This document shows positions 17,272 through 26,179 of a stretch of 64,000 bases of DNA, one piece after another. The notes under the pieces are model-generated. The model was given only the letters and a program-made list of their open reading frames with translations, was not told the origin of the DNA and did no database searches. Origin of the DNA: Pseudomonas fluorescens HK44 (GTDB lineage: Bacteria; Pseudomonadota; Gammaproteobacteria; Pseudomonadales; Pseudomonadaceae); assembly GCF_000217955.3 (NCBI RefSeq), contig NZ_AFOY02000002.1, forward strand, positions 62,001-126,000, read 5' to 3'. Made by a program: the position numbers and the translations under genes. Within the stretch, counting starts at the first letter, position 1. Each line of letters starts with the position of its first letter.

Positions 17272-17328
17272 TCATCGGAACTCGATGACGGCGCGGATCG
17301 ATTTGCCTTCATGCATCAGATCGAACCG
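17272..17328 (-). pseudogene. adhC: C-terminal stump of S-(hydroxymethyl)glutathione dehydrogenase
   Basis: The minus strand reads RFDLMHEGKSIRAVIEFR and stop, which matches the conserved last residues of class III alcohol dehydrogenase AdhC (pattern NEAFDLMHEGKSIRxVI). Everything before it is missing. It sits in the normal place upstream of gfa, so the operon was cut by a deletion whose left end lies near 17330. The spacer up to the IS element (17330-17510) shows nothing recognisable. Confidence 0.8.
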
Positions 17329-17514
17329 CGGCGGATTTCGAAAAGGACACAGTGCATAAACGAGTGACCTCCTTCGGTGTGACCGGTCGGTTACCCAGAT
17401 CAAGAATAGTCTGCGATGACGCCTCGAGCGCGGCTAGGGCCAGCGCACGGGCGAGTGTGCCGAATTCAGATGGAATTCACACACGCCCAAGGGTTTTCAG
17501 GTCTGCTTCTGGCC

Positions 17515-17530
17515 CAGAGTGTGTAAAAAC
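17515..17530 (+). repeat. Left terminal inverted repeat of the IS
   Basis: CAGAGTGTGTAAAAAC; perfect match to the reverse complement of 19154-19169. Confidence 0.9.
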
Positions 17531-17583
17531 ACCTTCGCGAACCCTTGCTATGATTTCTGTGGATTTCATTGCAGGGATCGCCC

Positions 17584-19014
17584 ATGAAGCGCTTTATCCA
17601 AGGTGAACATCGAGGCCAAGGCACCTTACTCCCCGAGAGCCTCGACGACTACGTATGCGATACCAATCCGGTGCGCATAGTCGACGTCTTTGTCGACGAA
17701 CTCGACCTGGTCAATCTGGGTTTTGAAAGTGCCATTCCAGCTGATACTGGCCGGCCTGCTTATCACCCTGCGATCCTGCTGAAGATCTACATCTACGGCT
17801 ATCTCAACCGCATCCAGTCGAGCCGCCGTTTGGAGCGAGAAGCCCAGCGCAACGTCGAGCTGATGTGGTTGACGGGGCGTTTGATGCCGGATTTCAAGAC
17901 CATCGCCAGCTTCCGAAAAGACAACAGCAAGGCCATCCGAGGCGTCTGTCGCCAGTTCGTTGTGCTGTGTCAGCAGTTGGGACTGTTTGGAGAAAATCTG
18001 GTCGCCATCGACGGCAGTAAATTCAAAGCAGTCAACAACCGCGACCGCAATTTCACCAGCGCCAAACTGAAGCGGCGAATGGAAGAAATTGAATCGAGCA
18101 TCAACCGTTATCTGACGGCACTCGATGCTGCCGATCGGCAAGAACCAACAGCCTCCGAGCCCAACGCCGTGCGGCTGGAAGAGAAAATCGCCAAGCTGAA
18201 GACGCAAATGAAAGAGCTTCAAGCGATAGAAATCCAGCTCAACGAATCGCCGGATAAACAGGTCTCACTGACCGATCCAGACGCCCGCTCCATGATGACG
18301 CGCGGCACGGGAATCGTCGGCTACAACGTGCAAACAGCGGTTGATACCCAGAACCATTTGATCGTTGCTCATGAGGTCACCAACTTCGGTTCCGACCGCG
18401 ATCAACTCAGCTCGATGGCGAAGCAGGCTCGCGATGCCATGGCGTCAGAAACGCTGGCGGTGGTAGCTGACCGAGGTTACTTCAAGAGTGAAGAAATCCT
18501 TGCCTGTCACGACGCGGACATCACTGCCTACGTGCCAAAGCCGATGACTTCAAGCGCCAAGGCGGATGGTCGATTCAACAAAGATGCTTTCGTTTATGAC
18601 GCGACGAAAAACGAATACATCTGTCCGGCGGGAGAGGCGCTGCCCTGGCGCTTCTCCAGTATTGAGAAAGGCATGAATATGCACTGTTATTGGAGTTCGA
18701 AATGCCAGGGCTGCGCGCTGAAAACGCAGTGCACACCGAGCAAAAATCGTCGAGTAAGACGCTGGGAACATGAAGCGGTGCTGGAGGAAATGCAGCGTCG
18801 GTTGAACCATGCACCGGACATGATGCGAATCCGAAAAAGGACAGTTGAGCATCCCTTCGGGACGCTCAAACAATGGATGGGCTCAACGCATTTCCTGACG
18901 CGCAAACTGGTCGGGGTAAGCGCGGAGATGAGTCTGAATGTACTCGCCTACAACATGAAGCGGGTTATGAGCATTATCGGTACAGCAAGCTTGCTGAAGG
19001 CGATGAGGGCGTAA
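17584..19014 (+). CDS. IS1182-family transposase
   Basis: A 476-residue DDE transposase. It opens MKRFIQGEHRGQGTLLPESL with the N-terminal helical domain (GRPAYHPAILLKIYIYGYLN), then the first catalytic region LVAIDGSKFKAVN, the second at VVADRGYFKSEE, a four-cysteine zinc-like knuckle (CPAGEAL, CQGCALKTQC), and the C-terminal catalytic Glu in RTVEHPFGTLKQWMG. The full length and all three acidic residues suggest activity. I chose the ATG at 17584; an alternative in-frame start at 17569 adds five residues. Confidence 0.95.
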   Translation: MKRFIQGEHRGQGTLLPESLDDYVCDTNPVRIVDVFVDELDLVNLGFESAIPADTGRPAYHPAILLKIYIYGYLNRIQSSRRLEREAQRNVELMWLTGRLMPDFKTIASFRKDNSKAIRGVCRQFVVLCQQLGLFGENLVAIDGSKFKAVNNRDRNFTSAKLKRRMEEIESSINRYLTALDAADRQEPTASEPNAVRLEEKIAKLKTQMKELQAIEIQLNESPDKQVSLTDPDARSMMTRGTGIVGYNVQTAVDTQNHLIVAHEVTNFGSDRDQLSSMAKQARDAMASETLAVVADRGYFKSEEILACHDADITAYVPKPMTSSAKADGRFNKDAFVYDATKNEYICPAGEALPWRFSSIEKGMNMHCYWSSKCQGCALKTQCTPSKNRRVRRWEHEAVLEEMQRRLNHAPDMMRIRKRTVEHPFGTLKQWMGSTHFLTRKLVGVSAEMSLNVLAYNMKRVMSIIGTASLLKAMRA

Positions 19015-19153
19015 AGTCTCGGTTTTCTCAGCCCCAGAAGGCGCTAAACCGCTACATAACCGCTTTGGAACGTCAGTAATGCTTATCACGGAAAACGCTT
19101 GGGCAATCGCATCGCCCAGGAACGCCTGGTTGACGCACTCGATATACGAAAGC

Positions 19154-19169
19154 GTTTTTACACACTCTG
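19154..19169 (-). repeat. Right terminal inverted repeat of the IS
   Basis: GTTTTTACACACTCTG; mirror of the left end, followed by GGCC. Confidence 0.9.
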
Positions 19170-19340
19170 GGCCGTTCACTGCCTGCTAAGAACTGCCATA
19201 AACGCCCCATTCATGGCTTGAAGGTCGCCTGTTGCTCACGTTCCCAGGGCCTGATCCGCACTTTTTCGCCCCACCTGCCACTTTCGCCACAATCGGCGTG
19301 GATCTAAAGTCAGGGGCGCACCTTCAGGGGACTTCCAGTC

Positions 19341-20246
19341 ATGTACAGCTCGCTTGCCATACCGAGCACCGCTCGCCAATTGCATGACCGGATCTATGCG
19401 GGCGAGATCATTCGCTTCACTGACCTGCAGCCCATGACGGCGCTGGTGGAATATACGCGTGCGTTCCTCGAAGACGCGCTGCATCCCTGGTCGCCGCAAC
19501 AGATCCATCGCCATTTGAACCACCCTGAGCAGACTGAGTGCTTTGCGAAAATTCAGAATGACTTCGCAGGTTCGGCTGAGGTCCAGCAGCGCTGGCAGGA
19601 CGTCGTGCAAAGCCTTGGCATCGCCCCCGATACCCTGGCGTGCGATCGCCTGCATTTGCGTTTTCAGCCGCATTGCGAGCCAGGGCAGTCGACGCCGCGT
19701 GCCCGCACGACGGCCACCATCGCGTTTCACCGCGATACCTGGGGGTCGAATATCTATGCACAAACCAACTGGTGGGCGCCCATCTATCCCATCGCGGCAG
19801 GGCGTACCGTTGCCTTGTATCCAGGCCTCTGGCAGCGACCGCTGGGTAATTCGAGCGCAGATTTCGATATGCGCGCCATTTTGCAGCGATCCCATCAAGA
19901 CGGCCGCAATGCCGTGGATGCCGACGAAGCCATTCCGCATCTGCTGGAAGTGATCGACCCGCAGGAGGGGATTGCCGTCGATATCGCTCCGGGGAGCCTG
20001 ATTGCCTTTTCCGGGGCTCATGCCCATGCCGGCGTCGGCAATAGCAGCGGGCTGACACGCATCTCTTTCGAGACCCGATCAATACTGATCGCCGACCTGT
20101 TGGCCGGATTGGGAGCGCCCAATGTCGATGGTCACGCGCCGTGGAAGACTATTGGACTGTTTCGCCGAATGAACGATGCGCAACGCCTGAACGAGATCCT
20201 TGGCTGCGGCTTTATCGAGCCCTATCTGCGGCCAGCAGAGCCCTAG
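19341..20246 (+). CDS. Fe(II)/2-oxoglutarate-dependent oxygenase, phytanoyl-CoA-hydroxylase-like
   Basis: A 301-residue protein whose core fits a non-haem iron oxygenase: the HxD iron ligands in IAFHRDTWGSN (about residue 130), a distal His in LIAFSGAHAHAGV (about 230), and an Arg for 2-oxoglutarate in LTRISFETR about 12 residues later. The N-terminal 100 residues are helical. Such enzymes hydroxylate or halogenate small molecules or carrier-bound amino acids. The substrate is unknown. It starts about 170 bases after the IS1182 element and is followed, convergent, by a dead AraC gene. Confidence 0.75.
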   Translation: MYSSLAIPSTARQLHDRIYAGEIIRFTDLQPMTALVEYTRAFLEDALHPWSPQQIHRHLNHPEQTECFAKIQNDFAGSAEVQQRWQDVVQSLGIAPDTLACDRLHLRFQPHCEPGQSTPRARTTATIAFHRDTWGSNIYAQTNWWAPIYPIAAGRTVALYPGLWQRPLGNSSADFDMRAILQRSHQDGRNAVDADEAIPHLLEVIDPQEGIAVDIAPGSLIAFSGAHAHAGVGNSSGLTRISFETRSILIADLLAGLGAPNVDGHAPWKTIGLFRRMNDAQRLNEILGCGFIEPYLRPAEP

Positions 20247-20743
20247 CGCTGGCGCCGGTAGTCGCTTGGGGAAAGACCGGTGTGCTTGCGAAATACCTGG
20301 GCGAAGTGACTGGGGTTGGAGTAGCCGACTTGATTGGCGACAGTGACCACGCTCAGTTGTGTTTCGCGCAATAAGCGCCGCAACACCTTGAACGAACAGG
20401 CGGCTGGCCACGGGCCGTTCGGCTTCTTCGCGCAGGCATTGCAGCAATGCGACCAGCTGCGGATCCTCGAAGCCGGACACATCCCGAAGCGTGGCGTGTG
20501 CGGCGTTTGCCCCCGAAGACGTCCTGCAAGTGCCTCGTCGAATAGCGACAGGCCCAGCAGCACCATGACCACTTCGAAAGGTTCGGGGCTTAACCGTCTC
20601 CAGCGAAAGTCATAGGGCGCACTGGCGGCGGTGAGGAAAAGCGAGAGTCCGCTCCCACAGAACTGCGGTGCTATTTCAACGACAGCTTCTGGCCGATTTC
20701 TACCTGTCGCCATGGGCAGTAATCGACCCAATACAGGATACAA
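20243..20743 (-). pseudogene. Decayed AraC-family regulator
   Basis: Pieces of an AraC protein lie in different frames. An N-terminal part (FRWRRLSPEPFEVVMVLLGL) and the C-terminal helix-turn-helix (VTVANQVGYSNPSHFAQVFR, then GLSPSDYRRQR) share one frame, while the linker (SGFEDPQLVALLQCLREEAE) is in another. At least two frameshifts and a missing stretch separate them. Its last bases overlap the end of the oxygenase gene. It probably once regulated that gene or the GST gene next to it. Confidence 0.75.
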
Positions 20744-20762
20744 AACTCCCCCGCAACACCGG

Positions 20763-21386
20763 TCATGGCGTCCCGTTTCTTCCGTGCAGGCGGTAGCCTG
20801 GTCGACGACTCAAGCGTTCGTAATAGTCGCTCACGGCAGGAAGGTCGGGATGAGCAAGCGGTGTTTGAAACCACCGATTAACCGACAGGCCGATCGGTAT
20901 GTCTGCGAGAGAAAACTCGTCGCCGCTGACATAGGCCCCGGTTGATTCGAGCTATCGATTGAGAATCTCCATGTGCCTCGACCAGTTGTTGCATGCGGCC
21001 GCCAACGCGTGGCTGTCCTGATGTTCAGGCGAATGCCTGACCAGCGACATGAAGGCATAACTCCACGATTTGTTGAGATCTGACGCTTGCCAATCGATCC
21101 ATTGATCCACCCGCGCTTTGGCTCTCGCTTCAGTCGGGTAAAGGTGAGCGCCGTTGTAGCGAGACGCCAAATAGCGAATGATCGAGTTTGACTCCCAAAG
21201 AGTGAAGTCATCGTCCTGAATGACCGGCACCATTGCATTGGGATTCAGCGCCAGGAATTCAGGTGTGTGCGTCGCCCTGAAACCAGAACCCCAATCTTCC
21301 CGCTCGAAGGGGATGCCAATCTCGGCGCAGGTCCAGAGAACCTTTCGTACATTGATCGACGATGCTTTACCCAATATGCGCAACAT
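20763..21386 (-). pseudogene. Glutathione S-transferase with an in-frame amber codon
   Basis: A GstB-like transferase: [20 protein letters not shown] opens the thioredoxin-like domain, with [20 protein letters not shown] in the glutathione site. After residue 144 (MEILNR) a TAG at 20954-20952 interrupts the frame. The same frame then continues with a proper GST C-terminal domain (FSLADIPIGLSVNRWFQTPL) to a TGA at 20763. A single C-to-T change (CAG to TAG) would explain it. Without suppression the product lacks the last 63 residues, so it is probably inactive. Confidence 0.85.
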
Positions 21387-21538
21387 TCCATGTCCTTGTC
21401 ATTCAGTGTGGTTGGTCTGATCCACTGACGCTATCGCCTTGTAGAGCGGGTTGTCCAGAGTCTGCAGTGGGCTGATGTCTGCCTGTCACGAATGACCGGT
21501 TGGGTCCACAACCCAACGCTGGCCAGCAGGCACAACAA

Positions 21539-22927
21539 TTACTGTTCCCGTATCGGGAAAAACAGATCGAAACAGGTCACGCCATTTTCGCTGGTGACGC
21601 TGTAGCGGCCACTGTGCAGCTGCATGATCGTGGCGACGATCGAAAGCCCCAGACCATTGGACTGGGCCGAGCGCTCGCGTGATGGATCAACACGGTAGAA
21701 ACGCTCGAATAATCTCGGAAGGTGTTCCGCCGGGATGGTGGTTCCGTAGTTGCGCACGCGCAGATTGATGCCGTCCTGGGACGGTGTGGCCTGGATCAAC
21801 AGTTCGGAATGAGGGGCACCATATTTGATCGCATTGGCGCACAGGTTGGCCAAGGCGCGGCGTAGCAGCATGGGTTCGGCCCAGATAAGGCCGTCGCCCT
21901 CCGCGCGGATGGTCATGTCGACGTCTGCGGCCAGGCCTTCAAAGTAATCGGCTACGCGTTCCAGCTCGTCGGCCGCGCCCAGTTCCTGGCGCTGATCACG
22001 AGCGCTACCGGGGTCAGTACGCGCGAGGAACAGGATGTTGTCGAGCATGCGTGCCAGGCGTTCGAGTTCTTCGACGTTGGAGGCGAGCAACTGCTGGTAA
22101 TGCTCCACGCTGCGGTTTTGCTGCATGGCGACCTGAGTTTCACCCAGCAAGTTGTTGATGGGCGTGCGCAGTTCGTGGGCCATGTCGGTCGAGACCTGAC
22201 TCAGTTGCGCAAAACCCTTGGCGAGTCGCTCAAGCATGGTGTTGAACGAGTCGATCATTGGCAGCAACTCCTTCGGAGCGCCTTGGCTGTCGAGTCGCTC
22301 TGTCAGGTTACCGATGCCGATACCGTGGGCTTGCTGCGCCAGGCGCCTGACGGGCAACAAACCGCGATGAACCAGGGCATATCCCGCCAGTGCCAGGACA
22401 ATCGCCGCGAGACTGGCGAGGATGTAGACGCTGAGACGATAGCTGGCGAGTACGGCAGTTCGTTCGGTCATCAGGCAGCCAACGGTCAGTTTCAGATTGC
22501 CCGAGTCGATACTCGCAGAGATGGCCGCGAAGGGCGTTCCGTTCACAGAGGGTAGATGCTGTACATCGATCAGTGACAGGGAATGGTCCATGGCCACGGG
22601 AGTGAGGTCGGGAATATCGATATGACGGGGATTGACCAGCAGTAACGGGGCTTCCCCTGGAACGCCAATGGTGAGTATGTATTCGCGATTGCCCAGCATG
22701 TTCTGAAACAGCATAGGTTTGGTCTTGATCAGTTCCAGCGTATTGCTGCCATTGAGGAAAGTACGTAGCTGATCGATGCGGTAGACCAAAGTGGACTCGT
22801 CGCGTCGGATCAGTTCGCGCTCAAGATCGCGGTACAGTGCGACGCCGGTGGTGGCCATCAGGGCGAAGGCCAGCAAGGCGAACACCACGGCCAGGCGCAG
22901 GGTGAGGGAATAATGGCGACGGTTCAT
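21539..22927 (-). CDS. Heavy-metal sensor histidine kinase (CopS/CusS type)
   Basis: A 462-residue inner-membrane kinase: helix 1 (about 10-30), a periplasmic sensor loop (31-165), helix 2 (about 168-188), HAMP, then H-box STDMAHELRTPINN (phospho-acceptor His about 250), N-box ALANLCANAIKYGAP and G-box SNGLGLSIV. The layout and motif spelling match the CopS/CusS/IrlS copper- and silver-responsive group. Its start overlaps the regulator stop by 4 bases. The metal cannot be settled from sequence, but the operator and DUF2790 gene upstream point to copper. Confidence 0.9.
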   Translation of the reverse strand: MNRRHYSLTLRLAVVFALLAFALMATTGVALYRDLERELIRRDESTLVYRIDQLRTFLNGSNTLELIKTKPMLFQNMLGNREYILTIGVPGEAPLLLVNPRHIDIPDLTPVAMDHSLSLIDVQHLPSVNGTPFAAISASIDSGNLKLTVGCLMTERTAVLASYRLSVYILASLAAIVLALAGYALVHRGLLPVRRLAQQAHGIGIGNLTERLDSQGAPKELLPMIDSFNTMLERLAKGFAQLSQVSTDMAHELRTPINNLLGETQVAMQQNRSVEHYQQLLASNVEELERLARMLDNILFLARTDPGSARDQRQELGAADELERVADYFEGLAADVDMTIRAEGDGLIWAEPMLLRRALANLCANAIKYGAPHSELLIQATPSQDGINLRVRNYGTTIPAEHLPRLFERFYRVDPSRERSAQSNGLGLSIVATIMQLHSGRYSVTSENGVTCFDLFFPIREQ

Positions 22928-23595
22928 GGTTGCGTATCGAAGCGGTAGCCAATGCCACGCACACTGTGGATCAGCTTCAGCTGGAAAGGGTCGTCGATTT
23001 TCAGGCGCAGGCGTCGCACCGCCACGTCGACCACGTTGGTGTCGCTGTCAAAGTTCATGTCCCAGACCCGGGAGGCGATCAGTGAACGCGACAGCACCTG
23101 ATCCTGATGCGTGGCGAACAGGTGTAACAAGGCAAACTCTTTGTTTGTCAGCGTCACTCGCACGCCGGCGCGGGTGACGCGGCGTTTGATGACGTCAATC
23201 TGCAGGTCGGCAATCTGCAGTTGCTCTTCTTCCCGGGTCGGACCCCGGCGGGTCAGGGTGCGCAGGCGTGCGACCAGCTCGGCGAAAGAAAAGGGTTTGA
23301 TCAGGTAGTCGTCGGCCCCCAGTTCCAGGCCTTTGATTCGGTCGGCGATGTCATCGCGCGCGGTCAGGAACAGTACCGGCGTATCGGCTTCCTTGCGCAG
23401 GCGGCGCAGCACTTCCCAGCCGTCCATTTTCGGCATCATCACATCCAGCACGATGACGTCGAAAGGCGTTTCCAGGGCCAGGTATAAACCCTCGACGCCA
23501 TCGCGGGCCAGGCTGACGGAGTATCCCTGCTCCTGCAGACCATTGAGTAAGTAATTGCCCGCCTTGGGCTCGTCTTCCACGACAAGGATGTTCAT
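22924..23595 (-). CDS. OmpR-family response regulator, heavy-metal (CopR/CusR) type
   Basis: A 223-residue regulator. Receiver domain: acidic pocket VEDEPKAG at the start, phospho-acceptor Asp in VIVLDVMMPKMDG (about residue 51), the switch T in LFLTARD and K in LIKPFSF. C-terminal winged helix: VTLTNKEFALLHLFATHQDQ and DTNVVDVAVRRLRLKIDD. VEDEPKAG and the DTNVVDVAVRRLR stretch are typical of the CopR/CusR branch. It lies in an operon after the DUF2790 gene (143-base gap) and before the kinase (4-base overlap). Confidence 0.93.
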   Translation of the reverse strand: MNILVVEDEPKAGNYLLNGLQEQGYSVSLARDGVEGLYLALETPFDVIVLDVMMPKMDGWEVLRRLRKEADTPVLFLTARDDIADRIKGLELGADDYLIKPFSFAELVARLRTLTRRGPTREEEQLQIADLQIDVIKRRVTRAGVRVTLTNKEFALLHLFATHQDQVLSRSLIASRVWDMNFDSDTNVVDVAVRRLRLKIDDPFQLKLIHSVRGIGYRFDTQP

Positions 23596-23738
23596 GAGAA
23601 TGACCTTGGTTCGGTGTCGGCATTCAACCCAAAAGAACGGACCTGAAAGCCGAGAGCAGGTGGCGCAATTTTAGCCCAATCATCAGGTTTTGTTGCGTAT
23701 TGCCTGCTCCCGGACAGTCATGTGCGTACAGCATCCCA

Positions 23739-23993
23739 TCAGTTTCCGTTGGTGCAACGTCCTTGAACCGAATAGTCCAGCACATGTTCCCGACCCTGAT
23801 GATCCAGGTAATCGAGACGGGCCGGAGTGACGTCACATTGGTCCGAAATGTCAGTCATGGACAGGACTTTCGCAACGTCCAGGTGGACGAAGAAACCGGT
23901 CCTGTCGTGGATCACCGCCGAGGTGTCGCTGGTACCGGCGAAGGCTGAACCGGTGGCGAGGAGGGTGGCGAGTCCGAGCGTTAACAGTTTCAT
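23739..23993 (-). CDS. DUF2790 small periplasmic protein
   Basis: 84 residues with a signal peptide (MKLLTLGLATLLATGSAFAG) and the DUF2790 core VAKVLSMTDISDQCDVTPAR and LDYLDHQGREHVLDYSVQGR. DUF2790 proteins are a Pseudomonas family often found next to copper-responsive two-component systems. They are small periplasmic proteins of unclear role. RBS GGGAGATACTGCC precedes the ATG. A CopR/CusR-like palindrome lies about 90 bases upstream, so this is probably the first gene of the metal-sensing operon. Confidence 0.85.
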   Translation of the reverse strand: MKLLTLGLATLLATGSAFAGTSDTSAVIHDRTGFFVHLDVAKVLSMTDISDQCDVTPARLDYLDHQGREHVLDYSVQGRCTNGN

Positions 23994-24082
23994 GGCAGTA
24001 TCTCCCTGTCTGAAGTGGGCTGCCTGTTGTTTGGCAGTGAGTTCACGGTAACAAGGCAACACCAACAGCCGACCAACAGCAC

Positions 24083-24100
24083 AATGACAAAGTTGTAATG
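24083..24100. promoter_or_regulatory. CopR/CusR-like box upstream of the DUF2790-regulator-kinase operon
   Basis: AATGACAA-AG-TTGTAATG is a near-perfect inverted repeat and closely matches the half-sites AATGACAA / TTGTCATT of the E. coli CusR box and Pseudomonas cop box. It is 90 bases before the DUF2790 start. Recognition from memory of the motif, not from a matrix search. Confidence 0.65.
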
Positions 24101-24289
24101 CAATCTTGACCGAAGCCAAGGCCAAGGCCGATGTGTTGAAGCGGCCTGTCGCCGAGGGGGGCGGGTCGGTTTTGCAGCACCGGTAGGCGTGAAATCGCAG
24201 AGTGTCTGCAGGATGGGCGGGCTAATTGAGGCGATTGAAGCGAGAAGTTGCACCGAGAACTATCCTTACCTCTCCAGAGGAGGATGGCG

Positions 24290-24604
24290 ATGAAGTACAT
24301 GATCAGTTGGTTCGAACGGCCACAAGGATCGCCTGCAGAGTACGAGAGTGCGCAGAAACGGATCCTGGAGGTGTTCGGTCAATGGAAAGCCCCGGACAAT
24401 TTCAAGATCGAGGTGTTTGTCGTGCGCGTGGGCGAGTGGGGTGGACACATGTTGGTGGACTGCGACGATCCGCTGGCGGTTCACAAGGTTTGCTCGACGT
24501 TTCCTGCGTTCGAGTTCCAGGCGCGCCCTGTGGTTGCCGTCGAGGACGCGGTCCGGGTCGAACTCGAAGCAATCGCCTGGCGCGATGGCCTGAAACGCCA
24601 GTGA
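24290..24604 (+). CDS. DUF3303-like small protein
   Basis: A 104-residue protein, MKYMISWFERPQGSPAEYES, with a ferredoxin-like alpha+beta feel and the late FPAFEFQARPVVAVEDAVR that marks DUF3303-type dimeric barrel proteins. No signal or membrane span. Start: the ATG at 24290 sits 7 bases behind GAGGAGG, a very strong ribosome site; the ATG at 24284 is too close to it. It is convergent with the LysR gene that follows. Function unknown. Confidence 0.75.
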   Translation: MKYMISWFERPQGSPAEYESAQKRILEVFGQWKAPDNFKIEVFVVRVGEWGGHMLVDCDDPLAVHKVCSTFPAFEFQARPVVAVEDAVRVELEAIAWRDGLKRQ

Positions 24605-24621
24605 TGCAGATTATCCTGGTG

Positions 24622-25545
24622 CTATCGAAGAGCGGGCGCATCGCCCGCTGAGCTTTGTTGAACGAACCGATCAATCAACCACCTGGCGGCGGGTCCTGGC
24701 GGCAGATCCGTGCGATAGATGGCGTCGAAGGCATACATCCCGCTTTTGTATTCTGGCATTTCCAGGTGGACGAGTCGGCCAGTATCCAGATCTTCCCGGA
24801 CCATCGTGATCGGCATGTTCCCCCAGCCAACGCCTTCACGCAGCAACATGTGTTTAGCCCCCAGGTCGGCCAGCCTCCACGTGCGGGTACTGAGGACTGC
24901 GAAATCCTTGTCTTTTGTCAGAAGCGAACGGTCGGACAGCACAAGTTGGATGAACTCACGTCCAGCACCTGGAACATTCGACTCGCTTGAAGCCAGTGGA
25001 TGATTGGGGGCTGCCACCGGAATCAGCTCAACACTGCCGACCGCAATTCTTTCGATACCATCAATCCCCTCATTCATCGGGCCACTGACGCCGACGGACG
25101 CGCCGCCGTTGATCACCAGTTGAGTGACGGCGCCGAGCGCCTCCATATGCAAGTGGAGTGCAACCGTAGGAAATTCCTCTCGAAATGATTTGAGTGCGTC
25201 CACCACGCGCTCAGCGGGAAGCATCACATCCAGTACCACATGAACTTCAGCTTCGAGGCCCTGAAGCAGGCCTTTTACTTTGGCGCGTAATCCATGAATG
25301 CCATTGGCGATGGTTCTGGCTTCGGCCAGCACGGTGCGGCCGGCATCGGTGAGTTGGGGTTTACGGGTCGTATGGCGGTCAAACAGCGACACGCCGAGTT
25401 GCATCTCAAGATTGGCGATCGAGTAGCTGATGACTGAAGTGGCGCGGTGCAGTTTTCGTGCGGCGGCCGCAAAACTGCCGACCTCGACAACCGTCAGGAA
25501 CACACGCAGTTGATCGAGAGTAGGAGTGCCTGGGTCTGAGATCAT
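24622..25545 (-). CDS. LysR-family transcriptional regulator
   Basis: About 307 residues from the ATG at 25545 (RBS GAGGAAATAGAA). N-terminal helix-turn-helix LDQLRVFLTVVEVGSFAAAA / LHRATSVISYSIANLEMQLG, then a periplasmic-binding-type effector domain. It lies back to back with the DoxX gene at 25667 across 120 bases, so that gene is its likely target. The longer open frame to 25668 adds residues without a ribosome site. Confidence 0.9.
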   Translation of the reverse strand: MISDPGTPTLDQLRVFLTVVEVGSFAAAARKLHRATSVISYSIANLEMQLGVSLFDRHTTRKPQLTDAGRTVLAEARTIANGIHGLRAKVKGLLQGLEAEVHVVLDVMLPAERVVDALKSFREEFPTVALHLHMEALGAVTQLVINGGASVGVSGPMNEGIDGIERIAVGSVELIPVAAPNHPLASSESNVPGAGREFIQLVLSDRSLLTKDKDFAVLSTRTWRLADLGAKHMLLREGVGWGNMPITMVREDLDTGRLVHLEMPEYKSGMYAFDAIYRTDLPPGPAARWLIDRFVQQSSAGDAPALR

Positions 25546-25666
25546 TTCTATTTCCTCGAACGTAATCGTCGAAATTAGTCGGCTATTACGATTGTAGAGT
25601 GGCTGGCAGACTTTCCTCAACGCGGCGCTCCATAGTGGATGCGCCCAACTTGTTGGAAGAACGACC

Positions 25667-26104
25667 ATGTCCCAATCTGCAGCGACTACCTCCCGTGATA
25701 CTCATGAACTGTCCAGCGCTACCACCACCGCCACGGCGGCCCTGGTCGGCCGTGTGTTCCTCAGCGCCATTTTCATCCTCTCGGGCATCTCCAAACTGAG
25801 CGCCCCGGCGATGATGATCGGCTACATCGGTTCGGTTGGTTTGCCGTTCCCGCAACTCGCTCTGGCGTTGGCCATCATCATCGAAATCGGTGGCGGCCTT
25901 GCGCTGATCGCCGGCTACCGCACCCGTACCGTGGCGCTGGTGCTTGCGCTGTTCAGCGTGATCACCGCGCTGGCATTCCATAACAGCCTGGGCGACCAGA
26001 ATCAGTTCATCCACTTCTTCAAGAACATCGCCATGGCGGGCGGCCTGTTGCAGGTCGTCGCGTTCGGCGCCGGTCGCTTCAGCCTCGACGCCCGTCGTCG
26101 CTGA
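25667..26104 (+). CDS. DoxX-family membrane protein
   Basis: A 145-residue protein with four hydrophobic helices and the DoxX hallmarks LVGRVFLSAIFILSGISKLS near the start and ALALAIIIEIGGGLALIAGY in the middle. DoxX-like proteins sit in the inner membrane and are often linked to redox or thiol stress. The last residues are basic (DARRR). It is divergent from a LysR gene and followed by the fused relic at 26180, which may once have been part of the same operon (DoxX plus quinone oxidoreductase). Confidence 0.88.
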   Translation: MSQSAATTSRDTHELSSATTTATAALVGRVFLSAIFILSGISKLSAPAMMIGYIGSVGLPFPQLALALAIIIEIGGGLALIAGYRTRTVALVLALFSVITALAFHNSLGDQNQFIHFFKNIAMAGGLLQVVAFGAGRFSLDARRR

Positions 26105-26179
26105 GCCAATAGCGCCGCAGTGGATGAACGCGTGCGGCGCCTCTCAGGTTCATCTTCCGAAATAATCCGAGGATTCACC

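Larger units (their letters stand above)
17511..19173 (+). mobile_element. Complete IS1182-type insertion sequence
   Basis: A single transposase gene is enclosed by perfect 16-bp inverted ends CAGAGTGTGTAAAAAC (17515-17530 and, reversed, 19154-19169). Both ends are flanked by GGCC (17511-17514, 19170-19173), which can be read as a 4-bp palindromic target duplication or as part of 20-bp ends. The element looks intact and potentially active. Joining the flanks restores TCTGCTTCTGGCCGTTCACT, a relic motif common between Pseudomonas genes, so the insertion hit non-coding DNA. The rest of the spacer to 19340 shows only the promoter region of the next gene. Confidence 0.9.
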
